Assembly: GCA_016183815.1 (NCBI GenBank)
Contig: JACPDW010000010.1
Coordinates: 124,001 to 188,000, forward strand
Direction: 5' to 3'
Length of the DNA stretch: 64,000 nucleotides
DNA from: Flavobacteriia bacterium
GTDB lineage: Bacteria > Bacteroidota > Bacteroidia > Flavobacteriales_D > Crocinitomicaceae
The translations under genes and the position numbers were made by a program. The notes beneath the pieces were generated by a model. It was given only the letters and a program-made list of their open reading frames with translations. It did no database searches and was not told the DNA's origin. How positions within the stretch are numbered: the stretch's first letter is position 1; every line of letters starts with the position of its first letter. This document shows positions 7,746-17,493 of the stretch, one piece after another.

Positions 7746-8441
7746 TTAATTTGGTGTAAACTTATATCCTACTCCTCTAATGCTATGAAAATATTTTGGT
7801 TCTTTCGGGTTTTTTTCCATCCATTTCCTGAAATTTAAAATGTAATTGTCAATGGTTCTTGAATTTGGTATTGATTCTTCGTCCCACAAAGTATCTAAAA
7901 TTTCATCTCTTGAAATAACTTTACCAATATTATTGATGAAAAGCTTAAGTAAAGCACATTCTCTTTTGTTTAAATCTATTTTTTGGTTATTTGATTTATT
8001 TATTAACAAAAACTGTTTAAAATCAATCAAAAAATTGGAAAATTCAAATAATTCATTTTCAAATTTATCTTCCTCACTCTCAACTCCTTGAATTAAAATT
8101 TGTACTTTTAATAAAAACTCCTCTAAATCAAATGGTTTTGGTAAATAATCATTGGCTCCTAATTTTAATCCATAAATCCTGTCCTGTGTGTTTCCTTTGG
8201 CAGAAATAAAAAGTATGGGTATTTTACTGACTTTTCTAATTTCTTTACATAAAGTATAGCCACTAACTTCTGGAAGCATAACATCTAAGATAAGTAAGGA
8301 ATATTGATCGATTTCTTCAATATGATTGAGCATTTCTTTTCCATTATTAAAGGTAATGACATTGAAACCTTCTAACTCAAGATTTAATTTTATTGATTCA
8401 GATAAATTAATTTCATCTTCAACCAAGCATACTTTCTTCAT
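7746..8441 (-). CDS. OmpR/PhoB-family response regulator (orphan)
   Basis: This 231-residue two-domain regulator has a receiver domain (1 to about 115) with the acidic pocket VEDE, phospho-acceptor Asp53 in ILDVMLPEVSGY, the switch Ser in FISAKG and Lys in LPKPFD. It is followed by a winged-helix DNA-binding domain (about 130-229) with LNKRECALLKLF and the recognition helix region RTIDNYILNFRKW, ending in HSIRGVGYKF. No histidine kinase is encoded beside it, so the partner is elsewhere. It sits between a terminator-bounded T9SS gene and the ketosynthase operon, reading towards the operon; control of that operon is possible but unproven. Confidence 0.92.
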   Translation of the reverse strand: MKKVCLVEDEINLSESIKLNLELEGFNVITFNNGKEMLNHIEEIDQYSLLILDVMLPEVSGYTLCKEIRKVSKIPILFISAKGNTQDRIYGLKLGANDYLPKPFDLEEFLLKVQILIQGVESEEDKFENELFEFSNFLIDFKQFLLINKSNNQKIDLNKRECALLKLFINNIGKVISRDEILDTLWDEESIPNSRTIDNYILNFRKWMEKNPKEPKYFHSIRGVGYKFTPN

Positions 8442-8451
8442 ATCTACTAAA

Positions 8452-8481
8452 CAAAAAAAGGCAGTCGAAACTGCCTTTTTA
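8452..8481 (-). terminator. Rho-independent terminator of the large T9SS protein gene
   Basis: The stem AAAGGCAGT / ACTGCCTTT closes on a CGAA tetraloop, and the minus-strand 3' side runs into a T tract. It lies 15-45 bp after the stop of the 1748-residue protein gene and just before the response regulator start, separating the two transcription units. Confidence 0.85.
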
Positions 8482-8496
8482 CTTTTATTAATAAAT

Positions 8497-11400
8497 TTAC
8501 TTTTTATCTCTAACTAAATGAATGTTGTCATGTCCTTTCACAACATCACCATTTTTACCTACTACTTCATAAGTATAAAAATATACTCCTTCTGAAACTG
8601 GTTTTCCGTCTTTTGTACCATCCCAGTATGTATCTGGTTTAGTTGGGTCAAAGGTTCCACCAAAAGAATGTATTTGATTACCCCAACGATTGTAAACCAC
8701 TACATCAAGTTTTTCAATTATTCCACCACAAATATTCACAAAGAAGTAATCATTGTCACCGTCTTCATTTGGAGTAAAGATGTTTGGCGTACACACAATT
8801 GCACCATCAAACGGAACTACGGTTATAATAATAGTAGTATCATCTGTACATCCCGTATTACTATTAAAGGCATTTAAATGAACATAATATTGTCCTTCAT
8901 TTAAATATTCAGCAAATTGATTCCCTTTAGAATCTGTATTTACTTCAGCAGAACCATTTCCAAAATTCCATATATAGTTGGTAGCATTAGATGAATTATT
9001 TACAAAATCAACTGTTAATCCAGGATAACCTTGTAAACTATCTGGTGTAAAGCTTGCCGTAACATTATTTGGAACTACAACAACTAACCCAGTACTTGCA
9101 GTAGCAGTACAACCATTTGCATCAGTAGCCACAACAGTATAAGTTGTACTTGAAACTGGATTATCTGTAAAAGATTGATTTGTTCCTGTTGGAGACCAAC
9201 TATATTGTGCAAATCCAGCCGTTGCACTGATAATTACCTCATTGCCATTACAAATTTCGTAATCATTTGCTTGTGCAATTACTTGAGGATTAGGGTTTAC
9301 AGTAATACTTACTACCGCTGTATCCATACAACCATTTGCATCAATTCCAGTAACTACATAATTATTAGATACCTCTGAAACATTAAATGGATCTCCATCA
9401 ACAACGCCGTTACTCCAAATATAGGTTCCATTGGCAATACCTCCTCCACTTAAGGTAATCACATCACCTTCACAAGGTGTTAAATCAGAAGACGATCCTG
9501 TAACCGTTGGATTTGGATTAACACCAACCGTTACTTGATCTGACCCTTGACATCCATTAATGTCTGTTCCAGTAGCTGTATAAGTTTGTGTAGCTGTTGC
9601 TATAAATGCCTCTCCATTTCCAGCTCCATCAGGTAAAGCAGGTGCCCAAGTAATACTGTTTGTTCCAGAAGCGAATAAAGTTACTTCAGCACCTTCACAT
9701 ACTACTGTATTACTTCCTGCATCAATAACAGGTAAAGGATTTACAGTTACTGGTAAGGTATAAGAATTAATACAGTTATTATCATCTGTACCTACAATCA
9801 AAATATTTTGAACAATTGGAGTAGCACCACCATTTGATGTGTTTACAGTTGTACTTGAACCAGCAATATTAGTACCATCTACTACATAAGAAGTTGCACC
9901 AAAAATATTCACTGTTGTAGGAACACCAGAACACATTACATTTGGATCAGCTGTTGCAGTAATAATTGGTAAAGGATTTACAACAAGAGTCATCACATCT
10001 GAGAATGTACAACCATTAACGTCAGTACCTGTTATTGTATAAGTAGTTGTATTTGTAGCAGATGAATTGACACATTGTGTTGTAGTATTATCCAAACCAA
10101 AAGCTGGTGACCAAGTATAATCTAATGCTCCAGATGCACATAAAGACGCTGTTGAACCAATACAAATTGCCTGATCAACTCCTGCATCTATCATTGGTTG
10201 GTTAACATTTACAGTAACTTGAGCCATATTTTGACATGTAGTTATATTATTAAATGCTGTTACAGTATAAGTTGTTGTTGAAGCTGGGCAAACATTTTTC
10301 AAACTTCCAGAGCCCAATCCATTATCCCATGCAAAAGAAATCAAGTTTCCATTTGGATTAAATGGAGTTGAAACCTGAATATCTGTACATTCTCCAAAAC
10401 AAATTGATGGGTTTGTCATTGGGTCAATAACTGGCAATGGATTAACAATTACCGAAACTATTGCTGTGTTAAAACATTGTGTTGTACCATCTGTACCCGT
10501 AACAGTATAAGTCATTGAGGAAGTAGGATTAAATATAATATTATCAGTTCGATCATTATCCCAAGTATAGCTCATTACACCAATATTTCCAGTTGCAGAA
10601 CCATTTAATCTAGTAGTATCTCCTACACAAAAATCATTATTACTTGCTGAACCGCTTACAGTAGGTTTGTTGTAAATATTAATGGTTTCTGTATGCTCTA
10701 CCAATGGGCAAACACCTGCTGCTGGAATAGTATTTTTGATAGTATATGTACCCGCTTGAGAAGAAGTAAGGTCAATACATCCAGTTGATGGAGCAAAAAC
10801 AATACCTGTTTGAGAAGAAGGATCTAAACTAAAGATACCTGCTGTTCCAGTTAAAATTGGACAAGCTGTTGTTCCTGGCACACAAATGATACCATAAGTA
10901 AAGTCTGCATTTGGTGAATTGGTAACTTCAATAGTTGCTGTATTATTGATATTACATTGATACACTCCATCTGAAAAAGTAATTACATAAGTACCTGGTG
11001 TAGCCAATTGAGTAGCATCTAATAAACCAGTTCCCGCATCAATACCAGTTGGATTTGAAGTAAAGAAATAACCAGCAAAATCAGTGTAAGTTGGAGTAGG
11101 TGATGGAGAATTCACACAAACTGTACCTTGAGAATAAGCTAAATTGATATCACGAATTGGATTCACCAATACATTAATTGAATCTGTTGTAACACACCCA
11201 TTTATATCGGTTGCAACCACTCTATATTCAGTATTGATAATAGGATCTACAACAATACTTGAACCGAACATTGAATTAGACCATGTAAAATTAGATGTAG
11301 CAATATCGATTCCTCCAGCTGTCAATGTTGTTGAATCACCTTGACATATAGATACATCAGGACCTAAATTTACACTTGGATAAAATTGTAAAGTAACTGT

Positions 11401-13743
11401 AGCAACAGAATCACAAGAAGTTTGACCAGTATCAAATTGTTGAGTATAAACTCCCTCTGCAGTTTGTTCTATTCCATGAATTATAGCAGATGCTCCTTTA
11501 CAAATTGTTATTGTTGTATTAGATGTAGCTTGAGCTAAGGTTGTTACTGTTACTGGTGAAGAAGTAGCTTGACATGAATTTGTATCAGTTACGGTTACAG
11601 TAATTGGATTCATTGCATCGATAGCGAACAAAGTATCGTTTGTACTTCCATTAGACCATAAATAAGACTCATAAGGGGCATCTCCTAGAGTAGGAGCAAT
11701 TGTCAACGTATCTGTAGCACAATACGTTCCAGCACCTAAAATGTTAGGCATTGGATTTGGATAAATAATAATAGTATCTGTAAAAGTATGAATATCAACA
11801 CAACCCGTTAAAGGTGTGATAACTTCATTTTGAATGGTATAAATACCTGGAGTACTTCCTGCAATGGTTATCACCCCACTAGAACTTATGTTTAATCCAG
11901 CTGGATTAGATGTCCATGTTCCAGATTCCCCCATAATATTCATAAATCCTGGTAAAAATACTGGAGAAATGGTTGCTGGATCGTTTTCACAAAATTCAAA
12001 AGGTCCAGGGTAGGTGAAATCTGCTTGTTTTCTTTCTAGAACTATAAACTCAACTATGGTATCGTAAGTACAACCAAAATCATCAACTACTTCAAATTTA
12101 TATCTATACGTTCCTATTTCAGTTGGGAATAAACCTAAGGTGTCACCTTTTGCAAGTGGAGTAAAATGAATGTTTGTTGCTGGATTACCAACTTCTTCAA
12201 CCCAATTAGAATCTAAATAAACATTATAGAAAGTTGAATCTGATATCTCATTAACTGTTGTTCCAAAAGTTAATAACCAATTACCTGCATTTCCATTGTC
12301 GTTAATTTTTGTATCTTTAATAGACAAAGTCCAAGTACCATTTATAGGACAACCAATAAAATTAGCAAATGATTCCTCTGGTAAGTATGAACCTTCAGGG
12401 ATAAAATAGGTACTATTACAACCTAAACCACTTATATCACCAGCTTGTTGAAGAGTTTGTAAAGAACTCATATTAAATGTATAGGTTTCAACGACTCCAG
12501 AAGGAGGAGAATTATCGGATCCTAGGTTTGCGAAGCAAGTACTTGGCGAATTAATTACAACTGTATTTCCTGAAGGACAACTCAATATTATTTCCAAATC
12601 TCCTAAAGCAGAATGTTCGATATCAAAAGCAAACGATTCAATGTCTGTAATTTCATCAATCATTTCTTTGCCATAACATTTAAAGTCCCCACTAATTTCA
12701 ACTGTTCTAAGACCATCTTCTTCTTGACCATCGGGGATTTTTTTAATCTCACTTGTGATTGGAGTACATGAATCTATATGAAAAACAGTGTCCACAATTC
12801 CAATTAAATAGTTGGTATCCCCTAAACAAATAATAGGGAAAATAGGGCGAGTGGTATCGTTTAACACAGGATTTACATTAGTAAAAACTGGAGGACCTGA
12901 AACATAAACAATATTATGGATGTAATTTCTGTTGATACATTCAAATTCTGTTAAAGTATCCTTAATTTCAAGGCGAATATGATAAATACCAGAGTCTGCA
13001 AATGTGTGTGAACCTTCACTAAATCCAGTTAATGGATTGTAAGTACCTGTTTCAGTTACTTCATTAGAGGAGCCCGCAGGTCCAGAGATATACCAAGTAA
13101 AGGAAGATAACTGATTATTTTGAGTATATAACTCTTGAGGTGTTCCCATATCAGGATAAACCCCAAAAGCAGATAAATCTACTACTCCGTTTCTACACAA
13201 TTTAATGATGTTTTCTTCTGGTGCTAAACCGTCAAAAGTTCCAGAAGCAATAATATCCTGACACGGTACAAAACAAGAAACCTTAAAATTCCAACCTGCA
13301 TTTACTTTTCCATCTGTGTCTGAAATAAAAACAAAAGTTAAACATCCAGAATTGTTGAAACTTGATGCTTGCAAAACATCTCCAGGATTCAATTGCATTG
13401 TATTATCTCCATTTTGAGTATAACAACCAATTAAATTAGAATTTGTGGCTTCACAACCATCATAGACACATAATACATCTCCTATTTCAAGTCTAAATTG
13501 TTCTACTGTAAATCGTATTTTTTTTCCAGTATAATCTGGAACAAAGGTAATGGTATCATTAACTCCTTCAGCATACCAAAAAATTGTACTATCAGGATGT
13601 CCTAATCCTCCATCATCTATAAACAAAGAGTCACAAGTTACAACAGTTTGTTTTCCTGGAAGGTTATCTAATAAAGTTATCAACTGAGATTTTCCGTAAA
13701 ATACGGTAAAAATAAAAGCGAAAAGGAATAGTATTTTTCTCAT
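8497..13743 (-). CDS. Very large secreted multidomain protein with T9SS type B (gliding-motility) C-terminal domain
   Basis: The product is 1748 residues. A signal peptide (1-19, ending YGKSQ) is followed by a CUB-like domain (about 36-157, with paired cysteines and FVFISDTDGKVNAGWNF), a P-domain-like segment as in proprotein convertases (about 370-493, with LGDLEIILSCPSGN and NGTWTLSIKD), then roughly ten to twelve degenerate Ig-like repeats recognisable by TYTVTGTD and ITVNPNP-type strand ends (about 580-1560). A PKD-like domain (about 1563-1650) precedes the C-terminal sorting domain (from about 1655: CTPNIFTPNEDGDND, YNRWGNQ, WDGTKDGKPVSEGVYFY). The type B C-terminal domain directs export through the T9SS. 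No protease or glycosidase catalytic domain is evident, so an adhesin or surface-matrix role is the best inference. It is transcribed alone, with a clear terminator behind it. Confidence 0.93.
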   Translation of the reverse strand: MRKILFLFAFIFTVFYGKSQLITLLDNLPGKQTVVTCDSLFIDDGGLGHPDSTIFWYAEGVNDTITFVPDYTGKKIRFTVEQFRLEIGDVLCVYDGCEATNSNLIGCYTQNGDNTMQLNPGDVLQASSFNNSGCLTFVFISDTDGKVNAGWNFKVSCFVPCQDIIASGTFDGLAPEENIIKLCRNGVVDLSAFGVYPDMGTPQELYTQNNQLSSFTWYISGPAGSSNEVTETGTYNPLTGFSEGSHTFADSGIYHIRLEIKDTLTEFECINRNYIHNIVYVSGPPVFTNVNPVLNDTTRPIFPIICLGDTNYLIGIVDTVFHIDSCTPITSEIKKIPDGQEEDGLRTVEISGDFKCYGKEMIDEITDIESFAFDIEHSALGDLEIILSCPSGNTVVINSPSTCFANLGSDNSPPSGVVETYTFNMSSLQTLQQAGDISGLGCNSTYFIPEGSYLPEESFANFIGCPINGTWTLSIKDTKINDNGNAGNWLLTFGTTVNEISDSTFYNVYLDSNWVEEVGNPATNIHFTPLAKGDTLGLFPTEIGTYRYKFEVVDDFGCTYDTIVEFIVLERKQADFTYPGPFEFCENDPATISPVFLPGFMNIMGESGTWTSNPAGLNISSSGVITIAGSTPGIYTIQNEVITPLTGCVDIHTFTDTIIIYPNPMPNILGAGTYCATDTLTIAPTLGDAPYESYLWSNGSTNDTLFAIDAMNPITVTVTDTNSCQATSSPVTVTTLAQATSNTTITICKGASAIIHGIEQTAEGVYTQQFDTGQTSCDSVATVTLQFYPSVNLGPDVSICQGDSTTLTAGGIDIATSNFTWSNSMFGSSIVVDPIINTEYRVVATDINGCVTTDSINVLVNPIRDINLAYSQGTVCVNSPSPTPTYTDFAGYFFTSNPTGIDAGTGLLDATQLATPGTYVITFSDGVYQCNINNTATIEVTNSPNADFTYGIICVPGTTACPILTGTAGIFSLDPSSQTGIVFAPSTGCIDLTSSQAGTYTIKNTIPAAGVCPLVEHTETINIYNKPTVSGSASNNDFCVGDTTRLNGSATGNIGVMSYTWDNDRTDNIIFNPTSSMTYTVTGTDGTTQCFNTAIVSVIVNPLPVIDPMTNPSICFGECTDIQVSTPFNPNGNLISFAWDNGLGSGSLKNVCPASTTTYTVTAFNNITTCQNMAQVTVNVNQPMIDAGVDQAICIGSTASLCASGALDYTWSPAFGLDNTTTQCVNSSATNTTTYTITGTDVNGCTFSDVMTLVVNPLPIITATADPNVMCSGVPTTVNIFGATSYVVDGTNIAGSSTTVNTSNGGATPIVQNILIVGTDDNNCINSYTLPVTVNPLPVIDAGSNTVVCEGAEVTLFASGTNSITWAPALPDGAGNGEAFIATATQTYTATGTDINGCQGSDQVTVGVNPNPTVTGSSSDLTPCEGDVITLSGGGIANGTYIWSNGVVDGDPFNVSEVSNNYVVTGIDANGCMDTAVVSITVNPNPQVIAQANDYEICNGNEVIISATAGFAQYSWSPTGTNQSFTDNPVSSTTYTVVATDANGCTATASTGLVVVVPNNVTASFTPDSLQGYPGLTVDFVNNSSNATNYIWNFGNGSAEVNTDSKGNQFAEYLNEGQYYVHLNAFNSNTGCTDDTTIIITVVPFDGAIVCTPNIFTPNEDGDNDYFFVNICGGIIEKLDVVVYNRWGNQIHSFGGTFDPTKPDTYWDGTKDGKPVSEGVYFYTYEVVGKNGDVVKGHDNIHLVRDKK

Positions 13744-13841
13744 TTTATTGTCTTTTTAAACGCGTAAAAATAATCATTTTTGTCATTAGACGATACTTTT
13801 AACAAAAAAGTTGCATTTTTAAACTAAATTTTTTTTATAAA

Positions 13842-14243
13842 CTAATTTTGAAATTTTTTTAGCCATTCAATACCTTCCTCAAATTTTGTAAAAAAATTAT
13901 AAGGTTTGATGGGTTTTTTGATATAATAAAAAAATTCAGCTAGAAGTTTGTAAAATTTATTTTGAGCAATGACACAAGTGGCTTTAAAGGGAGTTAAAAT
14001 TTCTAACTCAAAGGTATAATTTCTAGCTTCATTATTCATTTTTACATTTTTTCCTGCTTCAAATATAAAACAGTGTTCTAAACCATTACAAATTTCATTA
14101 AAAGCAAAAACCAACTCTTTTAAAGTAGGTTTATCAATATTTAAATTGTCTTTATAGAAGACATGAACAATATTGTCTGTTCTCATTGCAACGATAAATT
14201 TATCGGTTTCGATTTTATTAGCTATGTACTCTTCCTGAGTCAT
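13842..14243 (-). CDS. Conserved hypothetical protein coupled to mgtE
   Basis: This 133-residue soluble protein has no signal peptide or membrane helix. The alternating pattern (DNIVHVFYKDN, LEHCFIFEAGK, KATCVIAQNKFYKLL, ending EGIEWLKKFQN) resembles small alpha/beta STAS/SEC14-like domain proteins found in Bacteroidota, whose ligand is unknown to me. I would not assign a function. The gene begins 2 bp after the stop of mgtE, so the two are almost certainly co-transcribed and perhaps translationally coupled, suggesting a link to Mg2+ transport or simply shared expression. Confidence 0.75.
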   Translation of the reverse strand: MTQEEYIANKIETDKFIVAMRTDNIVHVFYKDNLNIDKPTLKELVFAFNEICNGLEHCFIFEAGKNVKMNNEARNYTFELEILTPFKATCVIAQNKFYKLLAEFFYYIKKPIKPYNFFTKFEEGIEWLKKFQN

Positions 14244-14245
14244 AT

Positions 14246-15595
14246 TTACATTTGATAAAGAATCATTCCTACCGTAAAATAGATAAACAATCCTAATACA
14301 TCATTTAAAGTAGTGATAAATGGACCAGTTGCTAAAGCGGGATCTATTTTATATTTGTTTAATACAAAAGGAATAATTGTCCCAATCATTCCAGCGAAAA
14401 CAATTACTACAAATAAAGAGGTACTCACTACGATAGCAAGTGTAATATTTTTAAATAATACAGCGATACCTAAAATGATGCTTGAGCAAATGACACCGTT
14501 AAATAAAGAAAGTAAAAATTCTTTTATCAATCTGTTTTTAAGATTGTTAATAGCATTGCCTCGAGCTAAAAATTGAACAACAATGGAAGAGGATTGTACT
14601 CCTACATTTCCACCCGTAGCTGTTATTAATGGGATAAAAAAAGCCAAAGCGGGGATTTTACTGATGTTATCTTCAAATCCAGAGATGACTTGAGCTCCTA
14701 AAATTCCACCCAACATTCCAATAAGAATCCAAGGTAAACGAGCACGAGAGATTTTCCACACACTGGAATTTGACTCTACTTTTTCAGAAATACCCGTTGC
14801 CATTTGGAAATCTTTGTCTGCTTCTTCTTTAATGATGTCCATGACATCGTCAAAGGTAATTCGACCGACCAATTTATTTTGAAAATCAACAACAGGCACA
14901 GAATCCAAATCATATTTTTCCATCACTCTTGCCACTTCGTCAAAAGAATCACCAGTTTTAACAGATATGATGTTTTTATGTTGATATAAATCGACGATTT
15001 TCGTTTTCGGCTTAGCAAAAAGCAATGATTTTAGTGACAACAAACCTACCAAACGATTGTTTTCATCAACAACATAAATGGTATAAACTTTTTCTACATC
15101 TTCTGCTTGACGGCGTAATTCTACTAAACAACGATCAACAGGCCAGTCAATTCTGGCTTTGATGAGTTCTTTTTGCATTAAACCACCTGCAGTATCTTCA
15201 TCGTAATTAAGTAAATCAACAATGTCGTCAGCAGCTTCATCATCTTCCATATGCGAGATGACTTCTTGGATTTCATTTTCACTAAGTTCACCTAAGATAT
15301 CAGCGGCATCATCGGAATCTAAATTTTCAAGTTGTTCAGCAAACTCTTTTGAAGACAGAGATTTTAGAAATCGATCTCTCACTTCCTCTTCTAATTCCAT
15401 CAAGACATCTGCTTGAAGACCCTCATTCATTAGATAATAAATGAATTTGGACTCTGTATTATTTAGTTCACCTAAAATTTCAGCAATATCGGCAAAATGT
15501 AAATCCAAAATATGCGTTTCAATCCATTCCTTATTTTCAATATGAATGGCATCACGAATCTCTTCTAAAAATTCTTTGTTTAACTCAAAACGCAT
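14246..15595 (-). CDS. mgtE: Magnesium transporter MgtE
   Basis: This is a Mg2+ channel of 449 residues. The N-terminal helical domain (about 1-130) contains repeated acidic DDAADILGEL and DDEAADDIVDLL segments typical of the Mg2+-sensing superhelix. Two CBS domains follow (about 135-255: YTIYVVDENNRLVGLLSL and VPVVDFQNKLVGRITFDD), then five hydrophobic helices (about 280-449) with the family signature TATGGNVGVQSSSIVV and the end GPFITTLNDVLGLFIYF. The ATG at 15595 is chosen; the frame continues two codons upstream only to a TTG. It is the first gene of a two-gene unit and divergent from lysS. Confidence 0.95.
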   Translation of the reverse strand: MRFELNKEFLEEIRDAIHIENKEWIETHILDLHFADIAEILGELNNTESKFIYYLMNEGLQADVLMELEEEVRDRFLKSLSSKEFAEQLENLDSDDAADILGELSENEIQEVISHMEDDEAADDIVDLLNYDEDTAGGLMQKELIKARIDWPVDRCLVELRRQAEDVEKVYTIYVVDENNRLVGLLSLKSLLFAKPKTKIVDLYQHKNIISVKTGDSFDEVARVMEKYDLDSVPVVDFQNKLVGRITFDDVMDIIKEEADKDFQMATGISEKVESNSSVWKISRARLPWILIGMLGGILGAQVISGFEDNISKIPALAFFIPLITATGGNVGVQSSSIVVQFLARGNAINNLKNRLIKEFLLSLFNGVICSSIILGIAVLFKNITLAIVVSTSLFVVIVFAGMIGTIIPFVLNKYKIDPALATGPFITTLNDVLGLFIYFTVGMILYQM

Positions 15596-15737
15596 GAGCA
15601 AATTTACACAGATTAATTAAAGGAGGGGTCTAAAAAATCGAATAATCAAAAAATTCACTAAAAATTTAATTTGATTTATGTACTCCAATTGCTTAATTTG
15701 AGTTTATATTTGGTTAACTAAATTCAGAACATTTCTC

Positions 15738-15745
15738 TATCTTTG
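15738..15745 (+). promoter_or_regulatory. Promoter -7 box for lysS
   Basis: TATCTTTG is a perfect match to TAnnTTTG and lies 16 bp before the lysS ATG, implying a leader of about 10 nt. A TTTG lies at 15709-15712, but the 25-nt spacing is longer than the usual 19-21. Confidence 0.55.
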
Positions 15746-15761
15746 CATTTTAAACATAAAA

Positions 15762-17462
15762 ATGAGTTTAGATTTAAGTGAACAAGAAATACAACGTAGA
15801 GAAAATCTACAAAAATTAACTGAATTAGGAATTCAATGTTTTCCAGCTGAGGAATTTAATATAAACTCAACAGCATTAGAGATAAAATCCGATTTTCAAG
15901 AAGGAAAACAAGTCGTTTTAGCTGGTCGAATGATGAGCCAAAGAATTATGGGTAAAGCTAGTTTTATGGAGTTACAAGATTCGAGTGGTAGAATTCAGTG
16001 TTATGTGAATAGAGATGAACTTTGTCCAAGTGAAGACAAAACATGGTACAACGATGTTTTTAAAAAACACCTTGATTTAGGAGATTTTATTGGAGTTTAT
16101 GGATATGTTTTTAAAACTCAAGTAGGCGAAATTTCAATTCACGTACAAAAAATAGAATTGTTAGCGAAAAGCTTACGCCCCTTACCTTTTCCTAAAACAG
16201 ACTCTGAAGGAAAAACATTTGACGCATTCACCGATCCTGAATTGAGGTATCGTCAACGGTATGTTGATTTAATTGTCAATCCCCAAGTTAAAGATACTTT
16301 TATAAAAAGATCTAAAACCATACAGTCGATGCGTGCGTTTTTTAATCAGTACAATTATCTTGAAGTAGAAACGCCAATTTTACAACCTATTCCTGGTGGA
16401 GCAGCTGCAAGACCTTTTGTAACTCATCACAACGCACTGGACATCCCATTATATTTAAGGATTGCTAATGAATTGTATTTAAAACGATTAATTGTGGGAG
16501 GTTTTGACGGTGTTTATGAGTTCGCTAAAGATTTCAGAAACGAAGGAATGGACAGAACTCATAATCCTGAGTTTACAGTTTTAGAAATTTATGTAGCGTA
16601 CAAAGATTACAATTGGATGATGGATTTTACTGAAAAAATGTTGCGAAATGTCGTGCAAAATGTCTGTAATTCCTTAGAACTTCCTGTTGGGAATAGTACA
16701 TTGTATTTCAATAAACCATTTGAAAAAATCACTATGCGTGCAGCTATATTAAAATATACTGGTTTTGACATTGAAGACAAAAAAGAAGAAGAAATTAGAG
16801 CATTTTGCCAATCATTAGGATTAGATCCCAAACCAGAGATGGGGAAGGGGAAATTAATTGATGAATTGTTTGGTGAAAAATGCGAAGGTCATTTTATTCA
16901 ACCTACTTTTATTATTGATTATCCTATTGAAATGTCTCCACTTTGTAAAAGACATAGAAATAATCCTCAATATACTGAAAGATTTGAATTGATGGTAAAT
17001 GGAAAAGAAATAGCCAATGCTTATTCCGAATTAAACGATCCAATTGATCAAAGAGAGCGTTTTGAAGAACAGTTACAACTATCTGAAAAAGGGGACGATG
17101 AAGCCATGTTTATCGATCAAGATTTTTTACGTTCGCTTGAATTTGGAATGCCTCCAACATCAGGCATGGGAATTGGAATCGATCGCTTGGTGATGCTTTT
17201 AACAAACCAATCATCTATTCAAGAGGTGCTGTTTTTTCCTCAAATGAGACCAGAAAAAATAAATAAAATTCAATTAAACGAAAACGAAAAACATATCTTA
17301 TCTTTTCTTAATAAAGAAAAAAGCATGGATTTGCCTCTTCTAAAAGAAAAATCAGGATTAAGTGGAAAACAATGGGATCTTTCGATGAAAAATTTAAGTA
17401 AAAATGGTTATATTAAAGTAAATAAAATAGAAAATGAATTAACTGTGGAGTTATTATCATAG
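15762..17462 (+). CDS. lysS: Lysyl-tRNA synthetase (class II) with C-terminal extension
   Basis: This 566-residue enzyme charges tRNA-Lys. An N-terminal OB-fold anticodon-binding domain (about 50-150, with VVLAGRMMSQRIMGKASF) precedes the class II catalytic core: motif 1 near YLEVETPILQPIPGGAAA, motif 2 FRNEGMDRTHNPEFT and motif 3 GMGIGIDRLVMLLT. It is about 60 residues longer than E. coli LysS. The extra C-terminus (about 505-566) reads like a small winged-helix domain (LPLLKEKSGLSGKQWDLSMK, NGYIKVNK). Bacteroidota LysS proteins often carry such an extension, in my recollection. The gene opens a rightward run into ftsX, DUF3098 and uppP, with a gap of only 31 bp before ftsX. Confidence 0.96.
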   Translation: MSLDLSEQEIQRRENLQKLTELGIQCFPAEEFNINSTALEIKSDFQEGKQVVLAGRMMSQRIMGKASFMELQDSSGRIQCYVNRDELCPSEDKTWYNDVFKKHLDLGDFIGVYGYVFKTQVGEISIHVQKIELLAKSLRPLPFPKTDSEGKTFDAFTDPELRYRQRYVDLIVNPQVKDTFIKRSKTIQSMRAFFNQYNYLEVETPILQPIPGGAAARPFVTHHNALDIPLYLRIANELYLKRLIVGGFDGVYEFAKDFRNEGMDRTHNPEFTVLEIYVAYKDYNWMMDFTEKMLRNVVQNVCNSLELPVGNSTLYFNKPFEKITMRAAILKYTGFDIEDKKEEEIRAFCQSLGLDPKPEMGKGKLIDELFGEKCEGHFIQPTFIIDYPIEMSPLCKRHRNNPQYTERFELMVNGKEIANAYSELNDPIDQRERFEEQLQLSEKGDDEAMFIDQDFLRSLEFGMPPTSGMGIGIDRLVMLLTNQSSIQEVLFFPQMRPEKINKIQLNENEKHILSFLNKEKSMDLPLLKEKSGLSGKQWDLSMKNLSKNGYIKVNKIENELTVELLS

Positions 17463-17493
17463 ATAATCATTATTTTCGCCCTGAGATATTAAG

